Numbered from the stretch's first letter, positions 26,726 to 34,937 are shown. The stretch is 64,000 nt of DNA from Spirochaeta africana DSM 8902 (GCF_000242595.2 NC_017098.1:992001-1056000), one strand, 5' to 3'. The notes: generated by a model from the letters alone, not told the origin. Numbers and translations are program-made.

Positions 26726-28215
26726 GCAGTTCACACATTCCAGCCACAATTCAGGCTGAGTCATTTCAAGGGAACATTAACCGCATTAAAAGTACCGCAT
26801 CGTTTCACAATCTGGTGCAGGCCGAAAAGCCGCGGGTTGTCTTTTCGCTTGCTACAGCTCCGGAGATACGTGGAAATGCTGTCGAAACGCTGCAGCTGTT
26901 AGGACCCTATCATATGCCAGGTGATGCCCTGTACATGTTGCTGCACGGGGCAGCCTGTGCAGTAATCGGAAGCGGTTTTTCTGATTATGCAGCACTGGCA
27001 GATGCTCTTTCCAGAGGGTTTCCGAATAACCAGGAATATCAGGAGGCACTCGAACGAGAGGCAGCAGACTGTGAACAGCTGCAGGAGACCAGACACTCCG
27101 GCTTCGCTACCTACCCTGAACTTCGTGCTGCCCGAGAGCAAGGTTTGGAGGATCTGTTTCACTGCTGGCAAGAAAACCGTCTCCGGTTTACTGCCGCTCC
27201 CAAGGCACCTACCTTGGCAAAATTTGTAGGAGAGGAATGCCTTGAGCGTGGTGGGTTTACTGGCGATCATGCAGCCGCAAAGAGCGCGTATCAGGCCGGG
27301 TTCTGGCAGCGGGAGACCTGGGAAGCTGCTTTGGCCGCTGGGTTCACTGATTCCCGGCAATTCCTGCTTGCACAGAAATATGATATATCGGACCCGGATG
27401 AGCTCACCGAACTGCTGATTGCCGATGTACTGAATATCAAGAGCCTTGCAGGCCCGCCGGTACAGGAGATACAGCATTGCCTTGAACTGATGCGAGAAGC
27501 GAAAGAGCGTAATTATAGAGATCTGGCGGCATATGTTCTACTTACAGAAGTTGCGCACCGGTCCTTGCCGGAGGGGAATATCCCCCTGGAAACATGGGTG
27601 GTACGCGCATTTCGCAATCACCACATATCCGAGCCGATTGCCAGAAAGCTCATGGCGGTCTCTGCATGGTGGTCGAGCTTCGAAAACGATCATGTGCTCC
27701 CACCTGAAATTGCTCAGTACCTGTACTTACATGAAGGCGGTGTGTATGCCAGGCAGTATTCTGAATCCGAGCGGAAAGCTGCCGTGCTTGATGTGATGAA
27801 CATTCTGCTGGAAGGCTGCGACAACAACGATGAAGACAAAATTGGCACTGTATCTCAACTACAGGTCATTGTTGACCGGCTGCGCAGCTGGGGGTATGAG
27901 CACATTACTGGAATCGCTGATGCATCTTTTCCGTATCATGTCAGTGAGACAGAGTATCATGATATCGAATCAAGGCTGAATGAGTTGATACTCATGACTG
28001 GAAATGAAATCGCCGATCCGGCAATCTTGCGGGTTGCAGAAAAGCATAGCTCGGTTATTGTCACCAACGATCAGTATCGCGACTGGGTAAATGACCGGCA
28101 TCCATGGCGCCAGGAAAATCTTCCACGTATTCTTCTGCACTTCAGATTTGATGATGAAGGCAATGTTGATTTCGGTCAGAAAGGATCTGACTTGAGCAGT
28201 TACCCGCATACATAA
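26722..28215 (+). CDS. Zc3h12a-like NYN ribonuclease with N-terminal repeat region
   Basis: A 497-residue protein. Residues ~395-485 fit the Zc3h12a-like NYN/PIN RNase fold: ITGIADASFPYHV (first Asp), EIADPAILRVAEKHSSVIVTND (middle acidic residues), YRDWVNDRHPW and LPRILLHFRFDDEGNV. The N-terminal 60-250 region repeats a GF-x-(D/T)-x-x-x-Y/F-x-x-A pattern, possibly a substrate or protein-binding repeat. It overlaps the 35-codon ORF and is closed by a strong terminator. Likely an RNase; partner and target unknown. Confidence 0.65.
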   Translation: MSSSHIPATIQAESFQGNINRIKSTASFHNLVQAEKPRVVFSLATAPEIRGNAVETLQLLGPYHMPGDALYMLLHGAACAVIGSGFSDYAALADALSRGFPNNQEYQEALEREAADCEQLQETRHSGFATYPELRAAREQGLEDLFHCWQENRLRFTAAPKAPTLAKFVGEECLERGGFTGDHAAAKSAYQAGFWQRETWEAALAAGFTDSRQFLLAQKYDISDPDELTELLIADVLNIKSLAGPPVQEIQHCLELMREAKERNYRDLAAYVLLTEVAHRSLPEGNIPLETWVVRAFRNHHISEPIARKLMAVSAWWSSFENDHVLPPEIAQYLYLHEGGVYARQYSESERKAAVLDVMNILLEGCDNNDEDKIGTVSQLQVIVDRLRSWGYEHITGIADASFPYHVSETEYHDIESRLNELILMTGNEIADPAILRVAEKHSSVIVTNDQYRDWVNDRHPWRQENLPRILLHFRFDDEGNVDFGQKGSDLSSYPHT

Positions 28216-28223
28216 TGTCGACA

Positions 28224-28251
28224 CGGAGGCTGAAACATCAGCCTCCGTTTT
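28224..28251 (+). terminator. Rho-independent terminator of the RNase gene
   Basis: A perfect 10-bp stem, CGGAGGCTGA with TCAGCCTCCG, AACA loop, followed by TTTT. It begins 9 bases after the RNase stop and ends immediately before structured repeat copy B. Confidence 0.88.
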
Positions 28252-28426
28252 GCGTGAGGGATAGAAGGAGTGCGCAGCAGCCGACGGGCTGGCTGGGCTG
28301 TGGCGGCTGTGCTTTTCCTGCTGGGCCAGCCCGCCGGCCGAAGCGCCAGCCGGGCGCACGATAGTAGCCCGGCGGTTCAGGCGCGAAGCTCCGGATAGCC
28401 CGACCCCGCTGAAAGCGGGGCACGCC
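28252..28426 (+). repeat. Structured dispersed repeat, copy B
   Basis: Same repeat as 18823-18996. Conserved stems: GGGCTGGC with GCCAGCCC, and CCCCGCT-GAA-AGCGGGG. As at copy A, it is followed within about 20 bases by the start of a DUF3427-related sequence, after a similar TAACAA-AGGA leader. Confidence 0.85.
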
Positions 28427-28445
28427 TGGTAACAAAGGATCCTCA

Positions 28446-28570
28446 TGCACGCCGCCATCAGCGAACAGCTCTTTCACTGCCAGAACTCCGCCTGCCCCGA
28501 CCGCGGCAAAGGCAAGGACTACACCCGCCAGCAGGAACTGGGCCGTAGTATCATCCTGTTTGTGCGCGAG
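28446..28570 (+). pseudogene. Second DUF3427 fragment
   Basis: From ATG 28446 the sequence codes for YAISEELFHW-like and GKDYTRQQELGRSIILFVREQ-like residues. It is closely related to 21420-21552 of the DUF3427 pseudogene and is cut off on both sides. Repeat copy B and the leader before it match the 5' flank of the first pseudogene. It thus looks like a gene whose start region was joined to its last ~100 codons by a deletion, then truncated again. Confidence 0.8.
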
Positions 28571-28584
28571 CAATTCTGTAAATA

Positions 28585-28613
28585 TTACCAAATTGAATCC
28601 AATGTGCTATACT
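28585..28613 (+). promoter_or_regulatory. Sigma70-type promoter for the DUF4258/DUF2283 pair
   Basis: TTACCA (28585-28590), 17 bases, TATACT (28608-28613). The start point would be near 28620, leaving almost no leader before GTG 28624, so the first gene may be translated with little or no 5' UTR. Confidence 0.55.
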
Positions 28614-28623
28614 GTTGTGAGAC

Positions 28624-28866
28624 GTGAAGTATACCAATTATTTCTTACACATGAAGAATCGTCCGGATCGAATTGGTATCCAGGATGAGTGGATTGAGAA
28701 AGTCGTGCAGTATCCGGTGGAGGAGGTCGTTCAACTCGACGGCCGAATACGTCGTTGGGCCTGGATACCTGAAGCACAAAAATATCTGCGTGTAATACTA
28801 CTGGAAGACGGTGAAACTGTTCATAATGTTTTTTTCGATCGTCGCTATCGAGGGGGTGAAGCATGA
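28624..28866 (+). CDS. DUF4258-like small protein (toxin-like)
   Basis: An 80-residue protein starting at GTG; ATG 28651 would shorten it. HMKNRPDRIGIQDEWIEKVV, GRIRRWAWIPEAQKYLRVIL and GETVHNVFFDRRY resemble DUF4258-type proteins, small RelE-fold-like toxins or their relatives. The stop overlaps the DUF2283 start (ATGA, 28863-28866), as in toxin-antitoxin pairs. Toxicity is inferred from the arrangement only. Confidence 0.55.
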   Translation: MKYTNYFLHMKNRPDRIGIQDEWIEKVVQYPVEEVVQLDGRIRRWAWIPEAQKYLRVILLEDGETVHNVFFDRRYRGGEA

Positions 28867-29069
28867 AAATTACCTATTTTGAAGATACCGATACTGCCCA
28901 TATTGTGTTTGCAAATACTGATCCTGTAGAGACTCGGGAGATGAGTGAAAACATGTATGTTGATATTGATGCGGCTGGTAACCCGGTGAGCATGACGATT
29001 GAGCATGCCAAGACGTCAGGAGCATTGACCAAGCTGGAATACGAGCAGGTCGCTGCCCACATTGCATAG
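28863..29069 (+). CDS. DUF2283 family protein (antitoxin-like)
   Basis: A 68-residue protein: MKITYFEDTDTAHIVF, the characteristic DUF2283 start, then ETREMSENMYVDIDAAGNPVS and IEHA. DUF2283 proteins are small beta-rich proteins often paired with DUF4258-like genes. It is coupled to the gene before it by a 4-base overlap. It ends 15 bases before structured repeat copy C. Confidence 0.8.
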   Translation: MKITYFEDTDTAHIVFANTDPVETREMSENMYVDIDAAGNPVSMTIEHAKTSGALTKLEYEQVAAHIA

Positions 29070-29084
29070 GTTGCCTGCATTCCC

Positions 29085-29259
29085 CGCGTGAGGGAGAGAA
29101 GGAGTGCGCAGCAGCTGCCGGGCTGGTTGGGCTGTGGCGGCTGTGCGTGTCCTGCCCGGCCAGCCCGCCGGCCGGAGCGCCTGCCGGGCGCACGATAGTA
29201 GCCCGGCGGTTCAGGCGCGAAGCTCCGGATAGCCCAACCCCGCCGCAGGTGGGGCACGC
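29085..29259 (+). repeat. Structured dispersed repeat, copy C
   Basis: Same repeat as copies A and B. The 3' hairpin here reads CCCCGCC-GCA-GGTGGGG: the inner T-A pair of copies A and B has become C-G, and one G-C pair is now G-T, so pairing is kept although both arms changed. The first stem is GGGCTGG with CCAGCCC plus a T-G pair. It lies between convergent genes. Confidence 0.85.
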
Positions 29260-29285
29260 CCATATTCATTCACGTGTTACTTCAA

Positions 29286-30452
29286 TTAATATCCATACTC
29301 ACGGGCAATCTCGTAGAGGGGGCGGGCGTGTTCCTGAAGCCGGGAGGTAAAACCGTTTGCGGTAATAGCGTCATCGCCGCGGGTGAGGAGGGTGTAGGCC
29401 TCCAGGGGTTTACTGCGGTTGTGCTGGCGGCACCAGCGGTAGAACTGGTATTGCTGGTCGGCAAACGGTGCAAAGGTGGCGTCCCAGTCTGGCAGGCAGT
29501 CGCTTTTGCTGCGGTTTTCGGTGCTCAGGCTGGGGATGAGGTTCCAGAATTCATTGTGCTGTACAAAGGACCAGGGGATGTAGTGGTCCAGGTCGAAGGC
29601 GGCATGCGTGACCGTTGCGTTGCTGTAGAGATCGGGTATGCCGTCGGGGTGCACTTGGGTGAGGTAGGCAATCCAGTGGGATCGTTCGGCAGTCAGATCG
29701 CGGTTCTGTGCGGGCTCGAGTTTATGTACCAGGGCGGGGATGCTTGAGTTGCGTCGCTGCAGGTATTCCAGCAAATGATATTTTACCCACCCGATAATCA
29801 CCTGCGGGCTGCGGCGCAGGTAGTGCTCAAACGCGGGGGCAATCCTGATGCTGCCGGGGATGCCGGACTGAATGTTCAGCAGGCTGTAGGGAGCGGTGCC
29901 GCTGCCGGAATCGTTGCTGGACAGTTCAGCAATACGGCGATTTTTGTGGCTGTCGGTCAGGCCCTTGAGCTGTTCAGCGAAGTAGGGGGTCAGAAACCGG
30001 TAGGGCACATAGCGCAAGAAATCCTGATATTCGCTGCGCTGACTGCGTCTGAACCAGTCGGCGATAAGCTGCTGTACCTCGGCGGTGCGGTAGAAGCGGA
30101 CCTGCTGGTCACTGTCGTTGAATATGCGCATGACTATGCTGCCCAGCTGATCCTGGCTGCCCAGACTCAGGCGATAGCGGACGATGGGCGTCCATGCCAA
30201 AAGCAGCATCCGCTGCAGAATGTCATCTGTCTTCAGTTCCAGTCCGATCGCATGGTGGCCTCCATAGGCCACCGGCGACTCGGCGACAATCCCGGTTTCT
30301 GCATGCCGGCGTTCCAGGGTCAGCTCGATAATCGCCCAGAGCCAGTAGTACTTGTAGCTGGTCGCGGTCGATCCCAGTGCGCGCTGCAGCGGGGTAATGT
30401 CCAGGTGATCATCATGCGGCAGGCTGGTGTACATGGTGTGAGTGTAGTACAT
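29286..30452 (-). CDS. HNH endonuclease-domain protein
   Basis: A 388-residue protein; ATG 30434 is an alternative start. The HNH module lies at ~280-320: FDLDHYIPWSFVQHNEFWNLIPS and STENRSKSDCLP (Asp-His pair, then Asn, then N-x-x-K-S), the HNH_4-type form used in many phage-response proteins. The N-terminal ~270 residues are helical and unrecognised. It is transcribed leftward toward repeat copy C, with 86 bases to the divergent Rpn gene. Confidence 0.72.
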   Translation of the reverse strand: MYYTHTMYTSLPHDDHLDITPLQRALGSTATSYKYYWLWAIIELTLERRHAETGIVAESPVAYGGHHAIGLELKTDDILQRMLLLAWTPIVRYRLSLGSQDQLGSIVMRIFNDSDQQVRFYRTAEVQQLIADWFRRSQRSEYQDFLRYVPYRFLTPYFAEQLKGLTDSHKNRRIAELSSNDSGSGTAPYSLLNIQSGIPGSIRIAPAFEHYLRRSPQVIIGWVKYHLLEYLQRRNSSIPALVHKLEPAQNRDLTAERSHWIAYLTQVHPDGIPDLYSNATVTHAAFDLDHYIPWSFVQHNEFWNLIPSLSTENRSKSDCLPDWDATFAPFADQQYQFYRWCRQHNRSKPLEAYTLLTRGDDAITANGFTSRLQEHARPLYEIAREYGY

Positions 30453-30538
30453 GGGTGGGGGTGTGGCAAATTGTGTTGTACAATGAGATTACCCTGGGCA
30501 GAGGCTGTATTTTGTAGTCTCCACAGCCGCTGGGATGG

Positions 30539-31504
30539 TTGAGGCAATGTTTCTCGGTGTTTACCCCCGAAACACCCCACGATTCTATTTTCTGGGCATT
30601 GTTTTCGGATGCGGCGGGTATGACCGAGCTGCTGCAGCTGGCTCTGCCCCCGGATCTGCTTTCACAGATTGATATGGCAACCCTGAAGCTGGAGCCAGAT
30701 TCCTACCTTGATGATTCGGGCGGTCGTCATTATGCGGATCTGGCGGCAACGGTAGAGATACGCAATGTAGAGTTCTCGCTGTATATTCTGTTCGAGCACA
30801 AATCATACCCTGATTCCTTTGCCCACCTGCAGATCCTGAACTACATGGTGCAGACCTGGCTGCGTGACAGCAGAGAGGCAAAGAGTTCACGGGCAGGACT
30901 GCCGCTGCGACCGGTACTGCCGATCCTCTTTTATCACGGCCCGGAACGGGAGATTCCAGAGCGGTTTTCTGAGGCGATGTTTTCACCTGAGCTTTCTTCT
31001 GAGATTCTGCGTTACCAGCCTGATTTTGCGGTGAGTGTGTTTAATCTTTCGACACTGCCGGATGACAGTATCGCTGGTCCACTTGATCTGCAGGCTGCCC
31101 TTTTTGCTATGAAGTACGCGCGCCGTGATTTCAGTCTGCTCCTGCGTGAGCTGAATCGGCTGGCACAGAGCGGGGGTGTCCTTCTCATTCATAATCCCCG
31201 GTTCAAGCTGATTGAGTTATATCTGCTGCATGCTGCCGGCTTGACGCAGGATGAATTGAAGCAGAAAATAGAACAGGAAGTGACCGACCCGGTCCTTCAG
31301 GAGGACTTTATGAGCACCGCACAAATGCTGAAAATGGAAGGTCGACAGGAAGGTCGACAGGAAGGTCGACAGGAAGGGCGGCTGGAAGAGATCAGGAAGG
31401 TGGCTCGAAATCTTGAGGGTACCATGTCGCTTGAAGAAATCGCTCGTGTGGTTGAACTGCCGGTTGAGGAACTGTGCAGCTTGCTGGAAGATCAGGCCGA
31501 CTGA
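30539..31504 (+). CDS. Rpn family recombination-promoting nuclease
   Basis: A 321-residue protein; the start is TTG 30539 or GTG 30557, neither with a strong ribosome-binding site. TPHDSIFWALFSD, YADLAATVEI and YILFEHKSYPD (D...ExK near 60-88) and PVLPILFYHG are the Rpn/PD-(D/E)XK transposase-like pattern. The C-terminus has GRQEGRQEGRQEGRLEE, encoded by 12-bp direct repeats, and a helical end with HTH-like SLEEIARVVELPVEEL. Rpn proteins are DNA nucleases that raise RecA-independent recombination; paralogs are numerous in spirochaetes. Confidence 0.85.
   Translation: MRQCFSVFTPETPHDSIFWALFSDAAGMTELLQLALPPDLLSQIDMATLKLEPDSYLDDSGGRHYADLAATVEIRNVEFSLYILFEHKSYPDSFAHLQILNYMVQTWLRDSREAKSSRAGLPLRPVLPILFYHGPEREIPERFSEAMFSPELSSEILRYQPDFAVSVFNLSTLPDDSIAGPLDLQAALFAMKYARRDFSLLLRELNRLAQSGGVLLIHNPRFKLIELYLLHAAGLTQDELKQKIEQEVTDPVLQEDFMSTAQMLKMEGRQEGRQEGRQEGRLEEIRKVARNLEGTMSLEEIARVVELPVEELCSLLEDQAD
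31337..31372 (+). repeat. 12-bp tandem repeat inside the Rpn gene
   Basis: Three perfect copies of GAAGGTCGACAG followed by a partial fourth. Each adds the residues GRQE, so copy-number change by slippage keeps the frame and lengthens or shortens a coiled linker. Confidence 0.9.
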
Positions 31505-31633
31505 ATCTTTCCACACAGAATCCGTCGCTGTATCCGGTGGAGGGGCTTCAATTCTTCTCAAAAACCTGTGTGACCACGGCAGATACCTTGAGGTGGCCCC
31601 CTCTGTCAAGGCCACGCAACGAGTGACAATTCG

Positions 31634-31780
31634 TCAAAAGGGAAATATGCCAGGGTTCTTCTGCTCCTTTATTATGCGGGATTTGGCTTTAAAGTAGATT
31701 CGGCATGCATCGCAGGTGTAGTAGATACTGGTGTGGGTTGTTTCATTAAGCATTTTCGTTCGTACGGTGTGCTTTTTCAT
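31634..31780 (-). CDS. Possible small CxxC protein, 48 residues
   Basis: On the minus strand, four bases after the CAP lipoprotein stop, ATG 31780 opens a 48-codon frame (MKKHTVRTKMLNETT, then YYTCDACRIYFKAKS). The basic start and CxxC suggest a zinc-ribbon-like peptide; GAGG lies about 10 bases upstream. Not recognised. It could be a remnant of a longer gene. The rest of 31505-31784 shows no other feature. Confidence 0.3.
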   Translation of the reverse strand: MKKHTVRTKMLNETTHTSIYYTCDACRIYFKAKSRIIKEQKNPGIFPF

Positions 31781-31784
31781 TCTG

Positions 31785-32732
31785 TTACTGCCTCACTACC
31801 CTGTAGGGGAATGCGGTGGTATTGGTACGATTGCCGCCCCGGTCGCCGAAGTGTACGCGGTAGGTGCCAGGGCCGTACTCAACCGGCAGGGTGATTTCAA
31901 AGGTTGTGTCGTCTATCCATGTGGGCTGGGCGAACATCATGCCGGTGTAGAATCGGCCGCCTGGTGTTTCCCAGCGGGTGGAGGGGTCGGGCAGCGAGAT
32001 ACGCACGACCAGGCGGGAGCGGGACAATTCTCTGCCGGGGTTCAGTGCGAAGCGGAGGGCAGGTGTATCCTGGCTCAGGTTGATCGAATCGTGGGTATGG
32101 TCCTTGGCGACAATGTAGTTCATGAACTTCTGGGTTGCATAGATGCGGTTTCCGCTGCGGTGCAGTCCGATGCCGATGTGGGTGGAGTCCGGGCGCAGGA
32201 TGTTGGCGCGATGACCGGGCGAGTTCATCCATCCGGTCATGAGCTGGTTCGCGATAGCGGTGTACTCCTCATAGGTAAATCCCCGGCTTGATTCGGTATA
32301 GGCAATGTTCTCCGAGGTGCCGGAAAGGTAATACCGGTCGCCTAAAGCTGCCGTAATACGATCGTTAGGTGTGACCCCGTCCGGATCTACATGACTGTAG
32401 AAGCTGCGCTGTCCCATGTCGGTGCTGTGATCACGCGCAACAACTGCCAGCGCGGTACTTGGTATCAGGGCTGGAAGCCCCTGTGTTGCCCGCTCCGCAT
32501 TCACGATCTCCAGTATTTTCTCCTCGACACTTGCAAGCTCTCCGCGAAAGGGGCCGTTATCACGTACTGTTATTGGTGTTGATTCTCGTGCCGGGGGTAG
32601 ATCGGCCTGCCCGGGTTCGGTTGGGGCTGGGGCTTCCGGGGCGAAAAGCTGCTCGAGGGTTTCCTGGAGTGTGGCGCAGCCGCTCAGTCCGGCGATTGCT
32701 GCGCACAGCACTACACATGTTACATATTTCAC
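31785..32732 (-). CDS. CAP/SCP-domain lipoprotein
   Basis: A 315-residue lipoprotein. I chose GTG 32732, with AGGAGGA four bases upstream; the frame extends to 32759. The signal peptide ends in the lipobox LSGC (Cys19). A linker rich in Pro/Glu follows, then a CAP domain: ILEIVNAERATQGL, HSTDMGQRSFYSHVDPDG, SENIAYTE and GWMNSPGHRANIL, with the conserved His/Glu cavity residues. The C-terminal ~90 residues are beta-rich. Bacterial CAP proteins are extracytoplasmic; some bind lipids or cell wall. Function here is unknown. Confidence 0.88.
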   Translation of the reverse strand: MKYVTCVVLCAAIAGLSGCATLQETLEQLFAPEAPAPTEPGQADLPPARESTPITVRDNGPFRGELASVEEKILEIVNAERATQGLPALIPSTALAVVARDHSTDMGQRSFYSHVDPDGVTPNDRITAALGDRYYLSGTSENIAYTESSRGFTYEEYTAIANQLMTGWMNSPGHRANILRPDSTHIGIGLHRSGNRIYATQKFMNYIVAKDHTHDSINLSQDTPALRFALNPGRELSRSRLVVRISLPDPSTRWETPGGRFYTGMMFAQPTWIDDTTFEITLPVEYGPGTYRVHFGDRGGNRTNTTAFPYRVVRQ

Positions 32733-32819
32733 CTGTCCTCCTGCATTGCTACCGTACATGGGGTGCAGACAGCCTCTTGTGGATGTGCAGCTGCAGTATG
32801 CAGCTGCTGGGGATCACAA

Positions 32820-34937
32820 TCAGGGTGTCAGGATATAGGGCGAATCCAGCGTTGGTGCGGTTCCCTGATACACCAGTACCTGATAGAACAGGGCTGCAAT
32901 CGATGCCCGATCAATCGCCACGTTGGGGGAAAACCTGTTCACCAGCGGGTAGTTAACCAGCAGGTTGTTGGCGAGCGCATTTTTTACCGAGCCCCTGGCC
33001 CAGGTGGGAATGGTGTGTGCATCGGTAAGGTATGAGCCCAGGTTAATGCCGTTGCCGCCGCTCATGCCCAGGCCGTTTGCCAGGGCAATTGTGGCATGCA
33101 GCTTGGACAGGGTCTCCTGGGGGCGAAAGGTGCCGTCTGGGTAGCCGGCAATGTAGCCGGCCCGAGCGGCCTGCAGTATTACCTGCTCTGCCCAGTGCCC
33201 GCTGGTGTCGGTGAAGGTGCGGTTGGCATATTCGGGTTTGGCGGCAGGGTCGAGTACACTGGCGATAAATGCGGCAAACTCGGCCCGGGTCAGCTGGCCG
33301 TCTGGCTGGTAGGTGCCGTCAGGATAGCCCTGAATATAGTTGTTCTGGTAAAGGTAAGAGATCTGGTTTATGGCCCAGTTCCCCGAAATGTCGGTCAGGC
33401 TGTTGGTGCGGGGAACCCAGATCGACCAGCCGGTTCCTTCGGTAATGTTCACCGGAAAGTTTCCGTACCCGTGCTCGTTGGTGGTTACCGTACCGCTTAC
33501 GTTGCCGGTGTAGTCGTAGAACTCGGTGTGTGGCTGGCGCGAATTTATCCAGTAGCTTTCCTGATTGCCCCAGTCGCGGCCGGAAAGCAGCATAACCAGA
33601 CCGGTTCCCGGTACGTCGGATAATCCTTCGCGCACATAGGCATACATGTGCTGCTGGTTACCGCTGTACTCATGACCAGGCCCGTAGGCAAAGTAACGGC
33701 GAGCCTCGATCAGCTTTTTCAGGGTGGGGGCCATGCCGAACTCGTCGTAATCGCGGGCAAAGACGGTTGGTACACCGCGGTCTCGCATCAGAATGTAGGC
33801 GTAGGCCTGATTCTTGTAGTTGATCACCTGGGGTGAGTTATACGGATTGCCTTCACGGCTGGTGTCGTGATTATCGACAAAGGTGACCGCACGGTCTCCG
33901 TAGGGGCTGTTAAGCAATCCGCCCCACCAGCGCATGTCCTTGCTGCCGCTGGAAAGTGCGACAAAGTCATCCCGCAGGCTGAAGTCAAAGGCGTTCAGGT
34001 GCCCTGTGCCTACATGATCCAGGTAGCCGCCGACGTCGTTCACCCAGGCCTCGGCAACATAAAAAATATCCTGATCGGTTGCCCACTGTACATGGTTAAC
34101 CCAGCGGCGTACAAAGTCGCTGTCGACATGGGCTACGGCATCCATGCGGAAGCCGGCAAACCCGATATCGTTGATAATCCACTCGCCCCAGGCTTTCATT
34201 TCGTGGCGAATGTCCTGGCGGTTGTAGTCTACATCGTTGCCCATCAGATACGGGTCGTGAAAGGTGTTACCCCACCATTTATCGGGGAACAGCTGCCCGT
34301 CGATGCCGTTAAATGCGGTCCAGTCCCAGACGATATCGTGGTACAGGTAGCCCCAGCGGCTTTGGGTATAGTGGTGAGCACGACCTTGCAGATCAAAATT
34401 GGTCCATACATTGCCGTGTCCGGGGACATACTGCTGGCTGTCGGCACCCATCCGGTGGTTGAATACCACGTCGTAATATGAGTCGATGCCCAGGTTGCTC
34501 AGGTAGCTTACCGCATGCTCAAGCTGCCCGCGGGTCCCGTAGCGGGTGCCGACGGTACCCTTTTGATCGAACTCACCCAGATCCCAGAAGTCATATACAT
34601 CGTAGCCGACGCTGAATCCACCAGCCATGCCTTTGGCTGCCGGCGGCAGCCAGACGGCGGTAATCCCGGCGTTGGCCAGCTCGTGGGCTTTGCGGTTCAG
34701 GTGTGTATTGCTGGAGGTAATCTGGCTCCAGAGACCCGGGTAGCTGTCCCAGTAAAAGAACTGATACATCGTATCGTTGACCATATGATCAGGAATATTT
34801 GGCAATGAACCCTGTGCAGTGCGACTCTGGGGTATGCTGTCGTCCTGTTGAACCGATGCCTGCTGAAGCGGATTGCTGCAGGCAGCTGTCAGAAACGCAA
34901 GGAATACCCAGATAACCGTATATTTATAAACCCTCAT
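32820..34937 (-). CDS. GH13 alpha-amylase lipoprotein with three SLH-like repeats
   Basis: A 705-residue protein. Lipobox LTAAC with Cys20. GH13 motifs: DVVFNHRMGAD, GFRMDAVAH near 257 (nucleophile Asp), EAW near 294 (acid/base Glu) and FVDNHDTS near 352. It therefore should hydrolyse alpha-1,4 glucans such as starch. From ~510 to the end are three SLH-like repeats (GYPDGTYQPDGQLTRAEFAAF, GYPDGTFRPQ, and a weaker third), which bind cell-wall-linked polysaccharides. GGAGG precedes the ATG. Both an N-terminal lipid anchor and SLH repeats on one enzyme is unusual. Confidence 0.92.
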   Translation of the reverse strand: MRVYKYTVIWVFLAFLTAACSNPLQQASVQQDDSIPQSRTAQGSLPNIPDHMVNDTMYQFFYWDSYPGLWSQITSSNTHLNRKAHELANAGITAVWLPPAAKGMAGGFSVGYDVYDFWDLGEFDQKGTVGTRYGTRGQLEHAVSYLSNLGIDSYYDVVFNHRMGADSQQYVPGHGNVWTNFDLQGRAHHYTQSRWGYLYHDIVWDWTAFNGIDGQLFPDKWWGNTFHDPYLMGNDVDYNRQDIRHEMKAWGEWIINDIGFAGFRMDAVAHVDSDFVRRWVNHVQWATDQDIFYVAEAWVNDVGGYLDHVGTGHLNAFDFSLRDDFVALSSGSKDMRWWGGLLNSPYGDRAVTFVDNHDTSREGNPYNSPQVINYKNQAYAYILMRDRGVPTVFARDYDEFGMAPTLKKLIEARRYFAYGPGHEYSGNQQHMYAYVREGLSDVPGTGLVMLLSGRDWGNQESYWINSRQPHTEFYDYTGNVSGTVTTNEHGYGNFPVNITEGTGWSIWVPRTNSLTDISGNWAINQISYLYQNNYIQGYPDGTYQPDGQLTRAEFAAFIASVLDPAAKPEYANRTFTDTSGHWAEQVILQAARAGYIAGYPDGTFRPQETLSKLHATIALANGLGMSGGNGINLGSYLTDAHTIPTWARGSVKNALANNLLVNYPLVNRFSPNVAIDRASIAALFYQVLVYQGTAPTLDSPYILTP

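Noticed and set aside
31337-31372. CRISPR-like array
   Set aside because: The repeats are contiguous 12-bp in-frame units without spacers.
29274-31504. Plus-strand frames (29274-29747, 29775-30542) opposite the HNH gene
   Set aside because: Ala/Val/Gly-rich shadows; the minus-strand protein carries a clear HNH motif.
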